In this document: one piece after another, positions 1-6,013 of the stretch
Numbering within the stretch: position 1 is the first letter of the stretch
Layout of the letters: each line of letters opens with the position of its first letter
Assembly: GCA_023390675.1 (NCBI GenBank)
Contig: JAEWCK010000135.1
Coordinates: 1-6,967 of the forward strand
Direction: 5' to 3'
From: Pseudomonadota bacterium
GTDB lineage: Bacteria; Pseudomonadota; Alphaproteobacteria; Sphingomonadales; Sphingomonadaceae
DNA length: 6,967 nucleotides
Position numbers and translations under genes: made by a program
Notes under the pieces: generated by a model
Database searches by the model: none
Told to the model about the DNA's origin: nothing
The model's input: only the letters and a program-made list of their open reading frames with translations

Positions 1-1346
1 CCCCTGGCGGGCGTCTTGCGCCGCGCGAAGGCGCGGAGCTCGGAGGTGATCGTGCCGATCCGATCGGTGAGCGACACGATCTGCGAGAGATTGTCGCGCG
101 CCGCTTCGGGCGAGGCGCGATCGAGGAACGTCGCGGCATTTTCGGCGAAGGTGCGGATCGCGGCGACCGGCTGGTTGATCTCGTGCGCGACTCCTGCAGT
201 GATCTGGCCGAGCGAGCCCAATCGGCTCGCCTGCGCCAGTTCCTCGCGCGCGGCGCGATAGCGGCGATCAGCCTCGGCGCGCTCGTCCGATTCTACGATC
301 AGCCGCGCATTGGCGTCGCGCAACTCGGCGGTCCGGCGCTCGACTTCTGCTTCGAGCCGTGCCTGCGCCTCGCGCTGGAGGCGGCTTTTCTCGGCCGAGC
401 GCAGCGCGAACCCGACGCCCGCGCCCGCGACGAGCAGAATCGCTGCGGCGATCAGCAGCGCCTGGGTCCGCGCGGCGGCGAGCGGCGGATCGAGCGGCGC
501 GAGATGGAGCAGGTGCGCACCCGTGAGCGGCGCGGGCTCGGATGCGGCGCGATAGCGCACGCTCGCGCCGTTCGCCGTCACTGTCGCGATCGGCTGGTCG
601 AGGGTCAGCGGTGCGCGCCCCGGCGGCGCCGCGCCGAACTGGAGCGTGCGCCGGGCGCTGGCCAAAGTCGCCGCATCGAGCGCACGCGTCGCCTGGAAGC
701 GCCAGCCGGGAATCGAGGTGACGAGAATCACGCCATGCGCATCGGTGACCAGAGTGATCCCGGGCACGCGCCCCCAGGTCGCCTCGACATCGTCGAACTC
801 GACCTTGACCACCACCACGCCGAGCGCCTGTCCGTCGCGATCGACGCGGCGCGCGAGATAGAGGCCGGGCCGCCCGCTCACCGTGCCGAGCGCGAACAGC
901 TCGGACGCGCCGCTGGCCATTGCGTCGCGGAAATAGGGGCGGAAGCCATAAACCTGTCCGACGAAGCTGGTCGGCAGCCGCCAGTTGCTCGCCGCGACCG
1001 TGCGTCCGTTGCGATCGATCGCGTAGATCACCGCGGCGTCGGTGCGGCTGGCGAGCAGCTCGAGCGTGGCGTTGAGCCGGCGCTGTGCCGCCGCATCGTC
1101 CCCGCGCAACGCCGGCGCCATCTCGGGATTTTCGCTGAGCACGAGCGGGAGCAGGCGAAACTTCTGCAATTCGCTGTTGAGCAGGCCGACATGCGCGCGC
1201 GCGGTCTGGCGCGCGCTGGCATCGGCCGCGGCGAGCGCCTGCGTCGTCGCCCAGCGACTCCCCGCCCAGGCGAGGAGCAGCGCCGCTGCCGCGAGCAGCG
1301 CGGCAAGCGCGAGGAGGCGACGGCGCTGGAGGGATCGGGCGGCCAT
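1..1346 (-). CDS. dctB: DctB-like C4-dicarboxylate sensor histidine kinase, partial (N-terminal 448 aa)
   Basis: This is a membrane sensor kinase that detects C4-dicarboxylates in the periplasm and phosphorylates a response regulator. Read on the minus strand from ATG 1346-1344, the frame stays open to the left edge, so the C-terminal end is missing. TM1 lies at about residues 11-28 and TM2 at about 296-315. Between them is a periplasmic double-Cache-type sensor domain with the FRPYF motif at 135-139, followed by the GTVSGRPGLYLARRV stretch typical of DctB. After TM2 comes a charged, coiled-coil-like linker (about 316-380) with no room for a PAS domain, then the HisKA H-box HEINQPVAAIR with phospho-acceptor His388 (codon 183-185). 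The N, F and G boxes of the ATPase domain are not reached; the family is usually about 600 residues. An in-frame stop (1358-1356) lies just upstream, and this is the first start after it. No clear Shine-Dalgarno precedes the start. The gene is divergent from dctA, the classic dct arrangement. DctS-type kinases are a less likely alternative. Confidence 0.92.
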   Translation of the reverse strand, partial: MAARSLQRRRLLALAALLAAAALLLAWAGSRWATTQALAAADASARQTARAHVGLLNSELQKFRLLPLVLSENPEMAPALRGDDAAAQRRLNATLELLASRTDAAVIYAIDRNGRTVAASNWRLPTSFVGQVYGFRPYFRDAMASGASELFALGTVSGRPGLYLARRVDRDGQALGVVVVKVEFDDVEATWGRVPGITLVTDAHGVILVTSIPGWRFQATRALDAATLASARRTLQFGAAPPGRAPLTLDQPIATVTANGASVRYRAASEPAPLTGAHLLHLAPLDPPLAAARTQALLIAAAILLVAGAGVGFALRSAEKSRLQREAQARLEAEVERRTAELRDANARLIVESDERAEADRRYRAAREELAQASRLGSLGQITAGVAHEINQPVAAIRTFAENAATFLDRASPEAARDNLSQIVSLTDRIGTITSELRAFARRKTPAR

Positions 1347-1347
1347 T

Positions 1348-1365
1348 TGTGTCGCTTATCGCACA
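1348..1365. promoter_or_regulatory. Candidate response-regulator site A (TGTGT-N7-CGCACA)
   Basis: An 18-bp element, TGTGTCGCTTATCGCACA, with outer TGTG/CACA dyad symmetry. It shares the first 5 and last 6 bases with site B, which starts exactly 32 bp further on, about three helical turns. It begins 2 bp upstream of the dctB start codon, so a bound protein would cover dctB's own leader. By analogy with the tandem upstream activator sites used by DctD in rhizobia, it is read as a binding site for the partner regulator of DctB. The site is seen directly; the identity of the binder is inferred. Confidence 0.5.
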
Positions 1366-1370
1366 TCTTG

Positions 1371-1406
1371 CGGCAAAACTGTGTGGAAGTCCGCACAGTC
1401 TTGCCG
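1371..1406. promoter_or_regulatory. Candidate response-regulator site B inside a long imperfect palindrome
   Basis: The core TGTGTGGAAGTCCGCACA (1380-1397) matches the ends of site A and is the more symmetric of the two, with arms that fit TGTGCGGA-N2-TCCGCACA with one mismatch. Symmetry continues outwards: arms 1371-1387 and 1390-1406 are complementary at 15 of 17 positions around a 2-bp centre. The size and symmetry fit a dimeric regulator such as the NtrC-family protein DctD. It lies upstream of dctA, about 165 bp before its start codon. A factor-independent terminator is unlikely because no T-run follows and it sits between divergent starts. Confidence 0.6.
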
Positions 1407-1410
1407 GGGG

Positions 1411-1500
1411 CCGAAGCGGCGTCGATCGGGCAAAGTCATGTAAATCAACATGTTACGCCAAAAATCCGAAACGCTGGATCGTCGATCCGATCGGGATAGG
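1411..1500 (+). promoter_or_regulatory. Probable dctA promoter region, no clear promoter motif
   Basis: This part of the dctB-dctA spacer contains its most AT-rich patch (about 1431-1470), the usual look of a promoter or operator in a high-GC genome. Within it CATGTAA (1437-1443) and CATGTTA (1449-1455) form a near direct repeat with 12-bp spacing, and AACATGTT (1447-1454) is a perfect 8-bp palindrome. A search by eye for the sigma-54 pattern GG-N10-GC finds only weak matches, the best with GG at 1418-1419 and GC at 1430-1431 but without the usual TTGC context. No good sigma-70 -35/-10 pair was seen either. The promoter must lie in this spacer, but its exact position is not fixed. Confidence 0.3.
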
Positions 1501-1531
1501 GTGCATGCCCAAGGCCCGAACACAAGAGGCC

Positions 1532-1551
1532 GTGCGCCGCTCCCGGCGCGC
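1532..1551 (+). promoter_or_regulatory. Stem-loop directly upstream of the dctA ribosome binding site
   Basis: GCGCCG (1534-1539) and CGGCGC (1544-1549) form a perfect 6-bp stem around the loop CTCC, extended by a T-G and a G-C pair at its base. It ends 2 nt before the Shine-Dalgarno sequence. The loop CTCC is also complementary to GGAG (1556-1559) within that Shine-Dalgarno, so an alternative fold could mask it. The structure is visible in sequence; a regulatory effect is speculative, since GC-rich DNA forms such stems by chance fairly often. Confidence 0.3.
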
Positions 1552-1553
1552 CC

Positions 1554-1559
1554 GAGGAG
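1554..1559 (+). promoter_or_regulatory. Shine-Dalgarno of dctA
   Basis: GAGGAG, 3 nt before the ATG at 1563. The spacing is shorter than the usual 5-9 nt, but no other start is plausible: the next in-frame Met is residue 60, beyond the conserved first transmembrane helix. Confidence 0.7.
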
Positions 1560-1562
1560 AGT

Positions 1563-2906
1563 ATGATCATCCAGCCGATTCCCGACGAGCGGCCCTTCGC
1601 TGCACGCGCGCCGCTGTATCGCCACCTCTATTTCCAGGTGGTCGTGGCGATCGCGCTCGGCGTGGCGCTGGGGCATTTCTGGCCGCAGACCGGGGAGGCG
1701 CTCAAGCCGCTCGGCGACGGCTTCATCAAGCTGGTGAAGATGGTGATCGCGCCCGTGATCTTCCTCACCGTGGTGAGCGGGATCGCGGGGATGCGCGAAT
1801 TGAGCACGGTCGGGCGCGTCGCCGCCAAGGCGTTCTGCTATTTCCTGTTCTTCTCGACGCTGGCGCTGATCCTCGGGCTCCTCGTCGCGAACATCGTCCA
1901 GCCCGGCGCCGGGATGCACGCCGATCCCGCCGCGCTCAACGCCAGCGCAGTCGCCGATTATGCGCACCAGGCGCACGAGACGAGCGTCACCGACTTCCTG
2001 ATGGCGATCATCCCGACGACGCTCGCTTCGGCGCTGACCGAAGGATCGATCCTCCAGACCCTGTTCGTCGCAGTGCTGTTCGGCATCGCGATGTCGCTGG
2101 TCGGCAAGCCCGCCGAGCCGGTGCTCGAGCTGATCGAGCGGCTGGCGCTGGTGGTGTTCCGCATCGTCGGGATCCTGATGCGCGCGGCGCCGATCGGAGC
2201 ATTCGGGGCGATGGCGTTCACGGTCGGCAAGTTCGGCGCGGATTCGCTGATCGATCTCGGCAAGCTGGTCGCGACCTTCTATTTCACGTCGATCTTCTTC
2301 GTGGTGGTGATCCTCGGCGCCGTCGCGCGGGCGCACGGCTTCTCGATCCTCAAGCTGGTCGCGTATCTGAAGGACGAGCTGCTGCTCGTGCTCGGTACGT
2401 CTTCGTCGGAGGCGGCGCTGCCGAGCCTGATCGCCAAGCTGGAGATGGCGGGATGCGACAAGGGCGTGGTCGGGCTCGTCGTACCGACCGGCTATTCGTT
2501 CAACCTCGACGGCACCAACATCTACATGACGCTGGCCGCCTTGTTCATCGCGCAGGCGACGGGTGTGCATCTCGGCTGGGGCGAGCAGATCCTGCTCGTC
2601 GCAGTGGCGATGCTGAGCTCGAAGGGCGCGGCGGGGGTGACGGGCGCGGGGTTCATCACGCTCGCGGCGACGCTGTCGATCGTGCCTTCGGTGCCGGTCG
2701 CGGGAATGGCGCTGATCCTCGGGATCGACCGCTTCATGAGCGAGTGCCGCAGCCTCACCAATTTCGTCGGCAACGCCGTCGCGGCGGTCGTCGTCGCGCG
2801 CTGGGAGAACAAGCTCGACCGCGATGCGCTGAACGCCGCGCTCGCCGGGCGGCCGACTGCAATATCCAACGAAGCAAACCAGATGACTCAGGGAGAGATG
2901 GCATGA
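1563..2906 (+). CDS. dctA: C4-dicarboxylate:cation symporter DctA
   Basis: An inner-membrane symporter that imports succinate, fumarate and malate with protons or sodium; it belongs to the dicarboxylate/amino acid:cation symporter (glutamate transporter) family. The 447 residues are slightly longer than the roughly 430 of E. coli DctA, which it resembles throughout. The N-terminal SLYFQV-like start of TM1 is present as HLYFQVVVAI (21-30), followed by KPLGDGFIKLVKMVIAPVIF (48-67). The transport core is intact: the hairpin-1 serine motif GTSSSEAALP (278-287), the TM7 motif NLDGTNIYMT (314-323), the hairpin-2 motif SKGAAGVTGAGF (353-364) and the TM8 motif DRFMSECRSLTNFVGN (389-404), with the Asp and Asn cation and substrate ligands in place. 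The C-terminal tail of about 30 residues is hydrophilic and variable. It is divergent from dctB and is the first gene of a three-gene unit; its TGA overlaps the next ATG. Expression is probably controlled by DctB and its regulator through the paired upstream sites. Confidence 0.96.
   Translation: MIIQPIPDERPFAARAPLYRHLYFQVVVAIALGVALGHFWPQTGEALKPLGDGFIKLVKMVIAPVIFLTVVSGIAGMRELSTVGRVAAKAFCYFLFFSTLALILGLLVANIVQPGAGMHADPAALNASAVADYAHQAHETSVTDFLMAIIPTTLASALTEGSILQTLFVAVLFGIAMSLVGKPAEPVLELIERLALVVFRIVGILMRAAPIGAFGAMAFTVGKFGADSLIDLGKLVATFYFTSIFFVVVILGAVARAHGFSILKLVAYLKDELLLVLGTSSSEAALPSLIAKLEMAGCDKGVVGLVVPTGYSFNLDGTNIYMTLAALFIAQATGVHLGWGEQILLVAVAMLSSKGAAGVTGAGFITLAATLSIVPSVPVAGMALILGIDRFMSECRSLTNFVGNAVAAVVVARWENKLDRDALNAALAGRPTAISNEANQMTQGEMA
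2890..2897 (+). promoter_or_regulatory. Shine-Dalgarno of the TonB-dependent receptor, inside the dctA 3' end
   Basis: AGGGAGAG lies 5 nt before the ATG at 2903 and within the last codons of dctA. With the ATGA overlap (2903-2906) it fixes the receptor start and suggests translational coupling to dctA. Confidence 0.75.
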
Positions 2907-5900
2907 GCAAGCGATTCGGGCGGATCGCCCTGGCCGCGGGAAGCGCGCTCGGCGCGCTGGTGACCGCGCAGGCGGCGTACGCGCAGGAAGCCCCGGCGAC
3001 GATCGCGGCGCAGGACGTACCTGGCCTCGCGCAATCGGACGCGAGCGCCGATGCGCCGCAGCAGGACGCGAGCGAGATCGTCGTGGTCGGCACGCAGATC
3101 AAGGGCGCGAGCACCACTGCGGCGCTGCCGGTCTCGGTGATGGACGCCAACCAGATCGACGCGACCGGGGCGCTTTCGGGCGACGAGCTGTTCCGCGCGA
3201 TTCCGCAGGCGGGCGACGTGACCTTCAACGAATCGAACAACCCGCAGACGAGCAACGCGGCGCGCGGCGACGTCAATTCGATCAACCTGCGCAACCTGGG
3301 CGTCGGCAACACGCTGGTGCTCCTGAACGGCCGCCGGCTCGTCAGCCACCCGACCAGCCAGGCGGGCGAGGGCAATGTCCCCGTGCTCGGCTACAACGCC
3401 AATTCACTGCCGGTCGCGGGGATCGAGCGGCTCGAGATCCTGCGTGACGGCGCGGCGGCGATCTACGGATCGGACGCGGTCGCCGGCGTGGTCAACACCG
3501 TGACCAAGACCGACTTCGACAGCGTCGCGATCGATCTTCGCTACGGTGGCGCCGAAGGCACACATCGCCGGGAGTTCCAGGCGACCGGGCGGATCGGCAC
3601 CAACTTCGCCGGCGGGCGCGGCAATGTGTCGCTCTATCTCGACTACACCCACCGCACCGCGCAGCTGGCCGAGGACCAGCTCTATACCGCGACCGACAAT
3701 CTCCTCAGCCTGTTCGAGGATGACCCCGCCTTTGCCGGCAATCTGACCGCCGACGGGCGCGCGACCCAGTCGCCTTGGGCGAACCTTGCCGTGGTGGGCG
3801 GGCCGGGCACGATCCGGCGGAGCCCCGGCAACCAGGCGCTGACGTCGTCGGCGGGCGCGTTCCATACCCAGTCGAGCGCCAATCCAGGCTGCGTGGTGAC
3901 GCTCAATGCCGACACCTGCCTCGGCACCGGCACGCGCGCGACGGCGTCGACGCTGCGCTCGGAACGCTACGACACGCGCGTCGGCACCACGATCACGCCG
4001 CGGATCAACCGCTACAACAGCTTCCTCAACGCGCATTACGACCTGACCGACAGCCTGACGCTGTACGGCGAGGCGGGCTATTACCGGGCGGACACGCACC
4101 GCATCCAGCCGCCGACGATCAACCTCAATGCGATCGTCATTCCGGCGTCCAACTACTGGAACCCGTTCGGGCCGACGACGATCAACGGCCAGCCCAATCC
4201 GAACCGCATTCCCAACCTCACCAACGTCCCCGCCGCCGGCCTGCCGGTGCGCCTGACCACCTATCGCTTCCTCGACGCGGGCATGCAGCATGTCGACGTG
4301 ACCAGCTGGCAGTCGCGTTTCCTCGGCGGGCTGAAAGGCGAGCTCGGAACCTTCGATTTCGACACCGCAATGCTCTATTCGGAAGGGGAATCGACCGACA
4401 CGTCGAACGCGATCAACATGACCAAGCTGCAGGCCAACCTCGCGCTGTCGACGCCTGAGGCCTACAACCCGTTCAGCGGCGGCTGCGCAGCGACGCCGAG
4501 CGTCGGCGATTGCTCGCCGGCTTCGCAGGCGACGATCGACTCGTTCCAGTTCGATCTCGTCCGCAAGTCGAAGACCACGCTTGCGCTCGCCGATTTCAAG
4601 CTGTCCAATTCGCGCCTGCTTCCCCTGCCGGGCGGCAATCTCGGCATCGCGTTCGGCGTCGAAGGGCGGCGCGAGACGCAGCAGGACATCCGCGACCCCA
4701 ATCTCAACGGTGATATCGGCTTCGTCGATGCCGTGACCGGCGAGACCAACCTCTCGAACGTCGCCGCAGTAAGCCCGACGCCGAGCACGCGCGGCGCGCG
4801 CACCGTCTATTCGGCCTTTGCCGAGCTGGCAGTGCCGGTGATCTCGCCCGAAATGGGCGTCCCGCTGATCCGCCGCCTCGATGTCCAGCTCGCCGGACGC
4901 TACGAGCATTACAGCGATTTCGGATCGGTCGCGAAGCCCAAGGTCGCCGCGGCGTGGGACGTGATCGACGGGCTGCGATTCCGCGGTTCGTGGTCACAGG
5001 GTTTCCGCGCGCCGAACCTCGAGCAGACCAAGACGGTTGCTTATTCGCGCCTCAACTCGAACACGGATTATTATCGCTGCGAGGCCGACCTGCGCGCCGG
5101 CCGCATCGCCAATTTCGGCGCTTGCGGGCGCGGCATCAGCTATTCGATCTTCATCAGCGGCAATCCGGACCTCAAGCCCGAGGAAAGCACCAACTGGACC
5201 GTGGGCACCGTGATCGAGCCCAAATTCCTGTCCCCCAAGGCCGGACATCTCACGCTCACCGCGGATTTCTGGTCGATCCAGCAGACCGGGATCGTCGGCC
5301 AGTTCGGCGCGCAGAACGCGCTTGTGCTCGATTACCTGATGCGCCTCAACGGATCGAGCAATCCGAATGTGATCCGCGCCGCGCCGACCGCCGACGATAC
5401 GCCGGTGTTCGCAGGCACGGGCCTCGCCACGGCGGGCGCCGTGACGCGGATCAACGACCAGTTCGTCAATCTGCTGCCCCAGACCGTGCAGGGCGTCGAC
5501 CTCGCGCTGCTCTATAATGTCCGCACCGAAGCAGGCAAGTTCGACATCGCGCTGAATGGCGCGCGGCTGACCAAATATTCGCGCGAGACGCCGCCCGCGG
5601 TGCAGGCGCTGTTCGATGCGCGCGCGGCGGGGCAGATCAACGCCGCGACTCCGCTCACCGACGCGAGCGACCTGATCGAGGACCGCGGCAAGCCCAAGTG
5701 GCGCGTCACCGGCTCGCTCACCTGGTCGAAGAGCGGGTGGCAGATCGGGCTGTTCGCCAATTACGTCAGCTCGGTCTTCGACACGAACTTCCTCGATGCG
5801 AACGGCAATCCGTACAAGCTGGAGGGGCAGACGACGTTCAACCTCTACACCCAGTATCGCTTCAAGGGCGGCGTACTCGACGATACGCGCATCCGCATCG

Positions 5901-6013
5901 GCGCGCGCAACATCTTCGACAACCAGCCGCCGATCACCACCGACGGCTATCTGGGCTCGCTCTACAGCCCCTATGGGCGCTATCTCTACGCGACGATCAG
6001 CAAGAGGTTCTGA
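2903..6013 (+). CDS. TonB-dependent outer-membrane receptor
   Basis: An outer-membrane gated barrel that takes up a ligand using energy from TonB-ExbBD; the ligand is not known. The protein has 1036 residues. A signal peptide spans about residues 1-27 with cleavage after AYA, followed by an Ala/Asp/Gln-rich linker and a TonB-box-like EIVVVG (58-63). The plug domain (about 70-205) shows NLRNLGVGNTLVLLNGRRLV (128-147) and RDGAAAIYGSDAVAGVVN (181-198). The barrel fills the rest, with family landmarks GSWSQGFRAPNLEQ (695-708) and NPDLKPEES (754-762), ending in the terminal Phe expected of outer-membrane barrels. There is no N-terminal signalling domain, so it is not a FecA-type transducer. Six cysteines form three close pairs (330/339, 528/537, 726/741), probably loop disulfides. 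This start is chosen because it begins the signal peptide; the same frame is open far upstream through dctA only by chance. It lies between a dicarboxylate permease and an esterase, which suggests an organic acid ester or polymer as substrate rather than a siderophore; that is inference. Confidence 0.95.
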   Translation: MSKRFGRIALAAGSALGALVTAQAAYAQEAPATIAAQDVPGLAQSDASADAPQQDASEIVVVGTQIKGASTTAALPVSVMDANQIDATGALSGDELFRAIPQAGDVTFNESNNPQTSNAARGDVNSINLRNLGVGNTLVLLNGRRLVSHPTSQAGEGNVPVLGYNANSLPVAGIERLEILRDGAAAIYGSDAVAGVVNTVTKTDFDSVAIDLRYGGAEGTHRREFQATGRIGTNFAGGRGNVSLYLDYTHRTAQLAEDQLYTATDNLLSLFEDDPAFAGNLTADGRATQSPWANLAVVGGPGTIRRSPGNQALTSSAGAFHTQSSANPGCVVTLNADTCLGTGTRATASTLRSERYDTRVGTTITPRINRYNSFLNAHYDLTDSLTLYGEAGYYRADTHRIQPPTINLNAIVIPASNYWNPFGPTTINGQPNPNRIPNLTNVPAAGLPVRLTTYRFLDAGMQHVDVTSWQSRFLGGLKGELGTFDFDTAMLYSEGESTDTSNAINMTKLQANLALSTPEAYNPFSGGCAATPSVGDCSPASQATIDSFQFDLVRKSKTTLALADFKLSNSRLLPLPGGNLGIAFGVEGRRETQQDIRDPNLNGDIGFVDAVTGETNLSNVAAVSPTPSTRGARTVYSAFAELAVPVISPEMGVPLIRRLDVQLAGRYEHYSDFGSVAKPKVAAAWDVIDGLRFRGSWSQGFRAPNLEQTKTVAYSRLNSNTDYYRCEADLRAGRIANFGACGRGISYSIFISGNPDLKPEESTNWTVGTVIEPKFLSPKAGHLTLTADFWSIQQTGIVGQFGAQNALVLDYLMRLNGSSNPNVIRAAPTADDTPVFAGTGLATAGAVTRINDQFVNLLPQTVQGVDLALLYNVRTEAGKFDIALNGARLTKYSRETPPAVQALFDARAAGQINAATPLTDASDLIEDRGKPKWRVTGSLTWSKSGWQIGLFANYVSSVFDTNFLDANGNPYKLEGQTTFNLYTQYRFKGGVLDDTRIRIGARNIFDNQPPITTDGYLGSLYSPYGRYLYATISKRF
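6002..6007 (+). promoter_or_regulatory. Shine-Dalgarno of the esterase gene, inside the receptor 3' end
   Basis: AAGAGG lies 5 nt before the ATG at 6013, within the final codons of the receptor. The TGATG junction (6011-6015) shares one base between stop and start, a typical sign of coupled translation in an operon. Confidence 0.65.

Noticed and set aside
1371..1406. The long palindrome read as a transcription terminator
   Set aside because: It lies between two divergent gene starts, has no T-run on either strand, and shares a core with the neighbouring site A.
1418..1431. Possible sigma-54 promoter (GG-N10-GC)
   Set aside because: Only the invariant dinucleotides and a few flanking bases match; the TTGC of the -12 element is GGGC. 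Not strong enough to annotate.
1476..1494. Perfect inverted repeat GGATCG-T-CGATCC and the adjoining CCGATCGG palindrome
   Set aside because: CGATCG-like words are common in this kind of genome and recur within the coding regions here; no reason to call an operator.
183..1499. Long plus-strand open frame opposite dctB
   Set aside because: The translation is Arg/Ala/Glu-rich with no domain, while the minus strand encodes a textbook DctB sensor over the same bases.
1356..2570. Long minus-strand frame opposite dctA
   Set aside because: Low-complexity Arg/Asp/His-rich product typical of the antisense of a high-GC gene; dctA on the plus strand is unambiguous.
3404..4909. Long minus-strand frame opposite the receptor
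   Set aside because: Arg/Val-rich antisense shadow without recognisable motifs; the receptor frame covers it completely.
1349..6013. A single 1554-codon open frame spanning dctA and the receptor on the plus strand
   Set aside because: Only the part from 2903 is real. Upstream it is an Arg/Gly-rich shadow of dctA in another frame, and the signal peptide begins at 2903.
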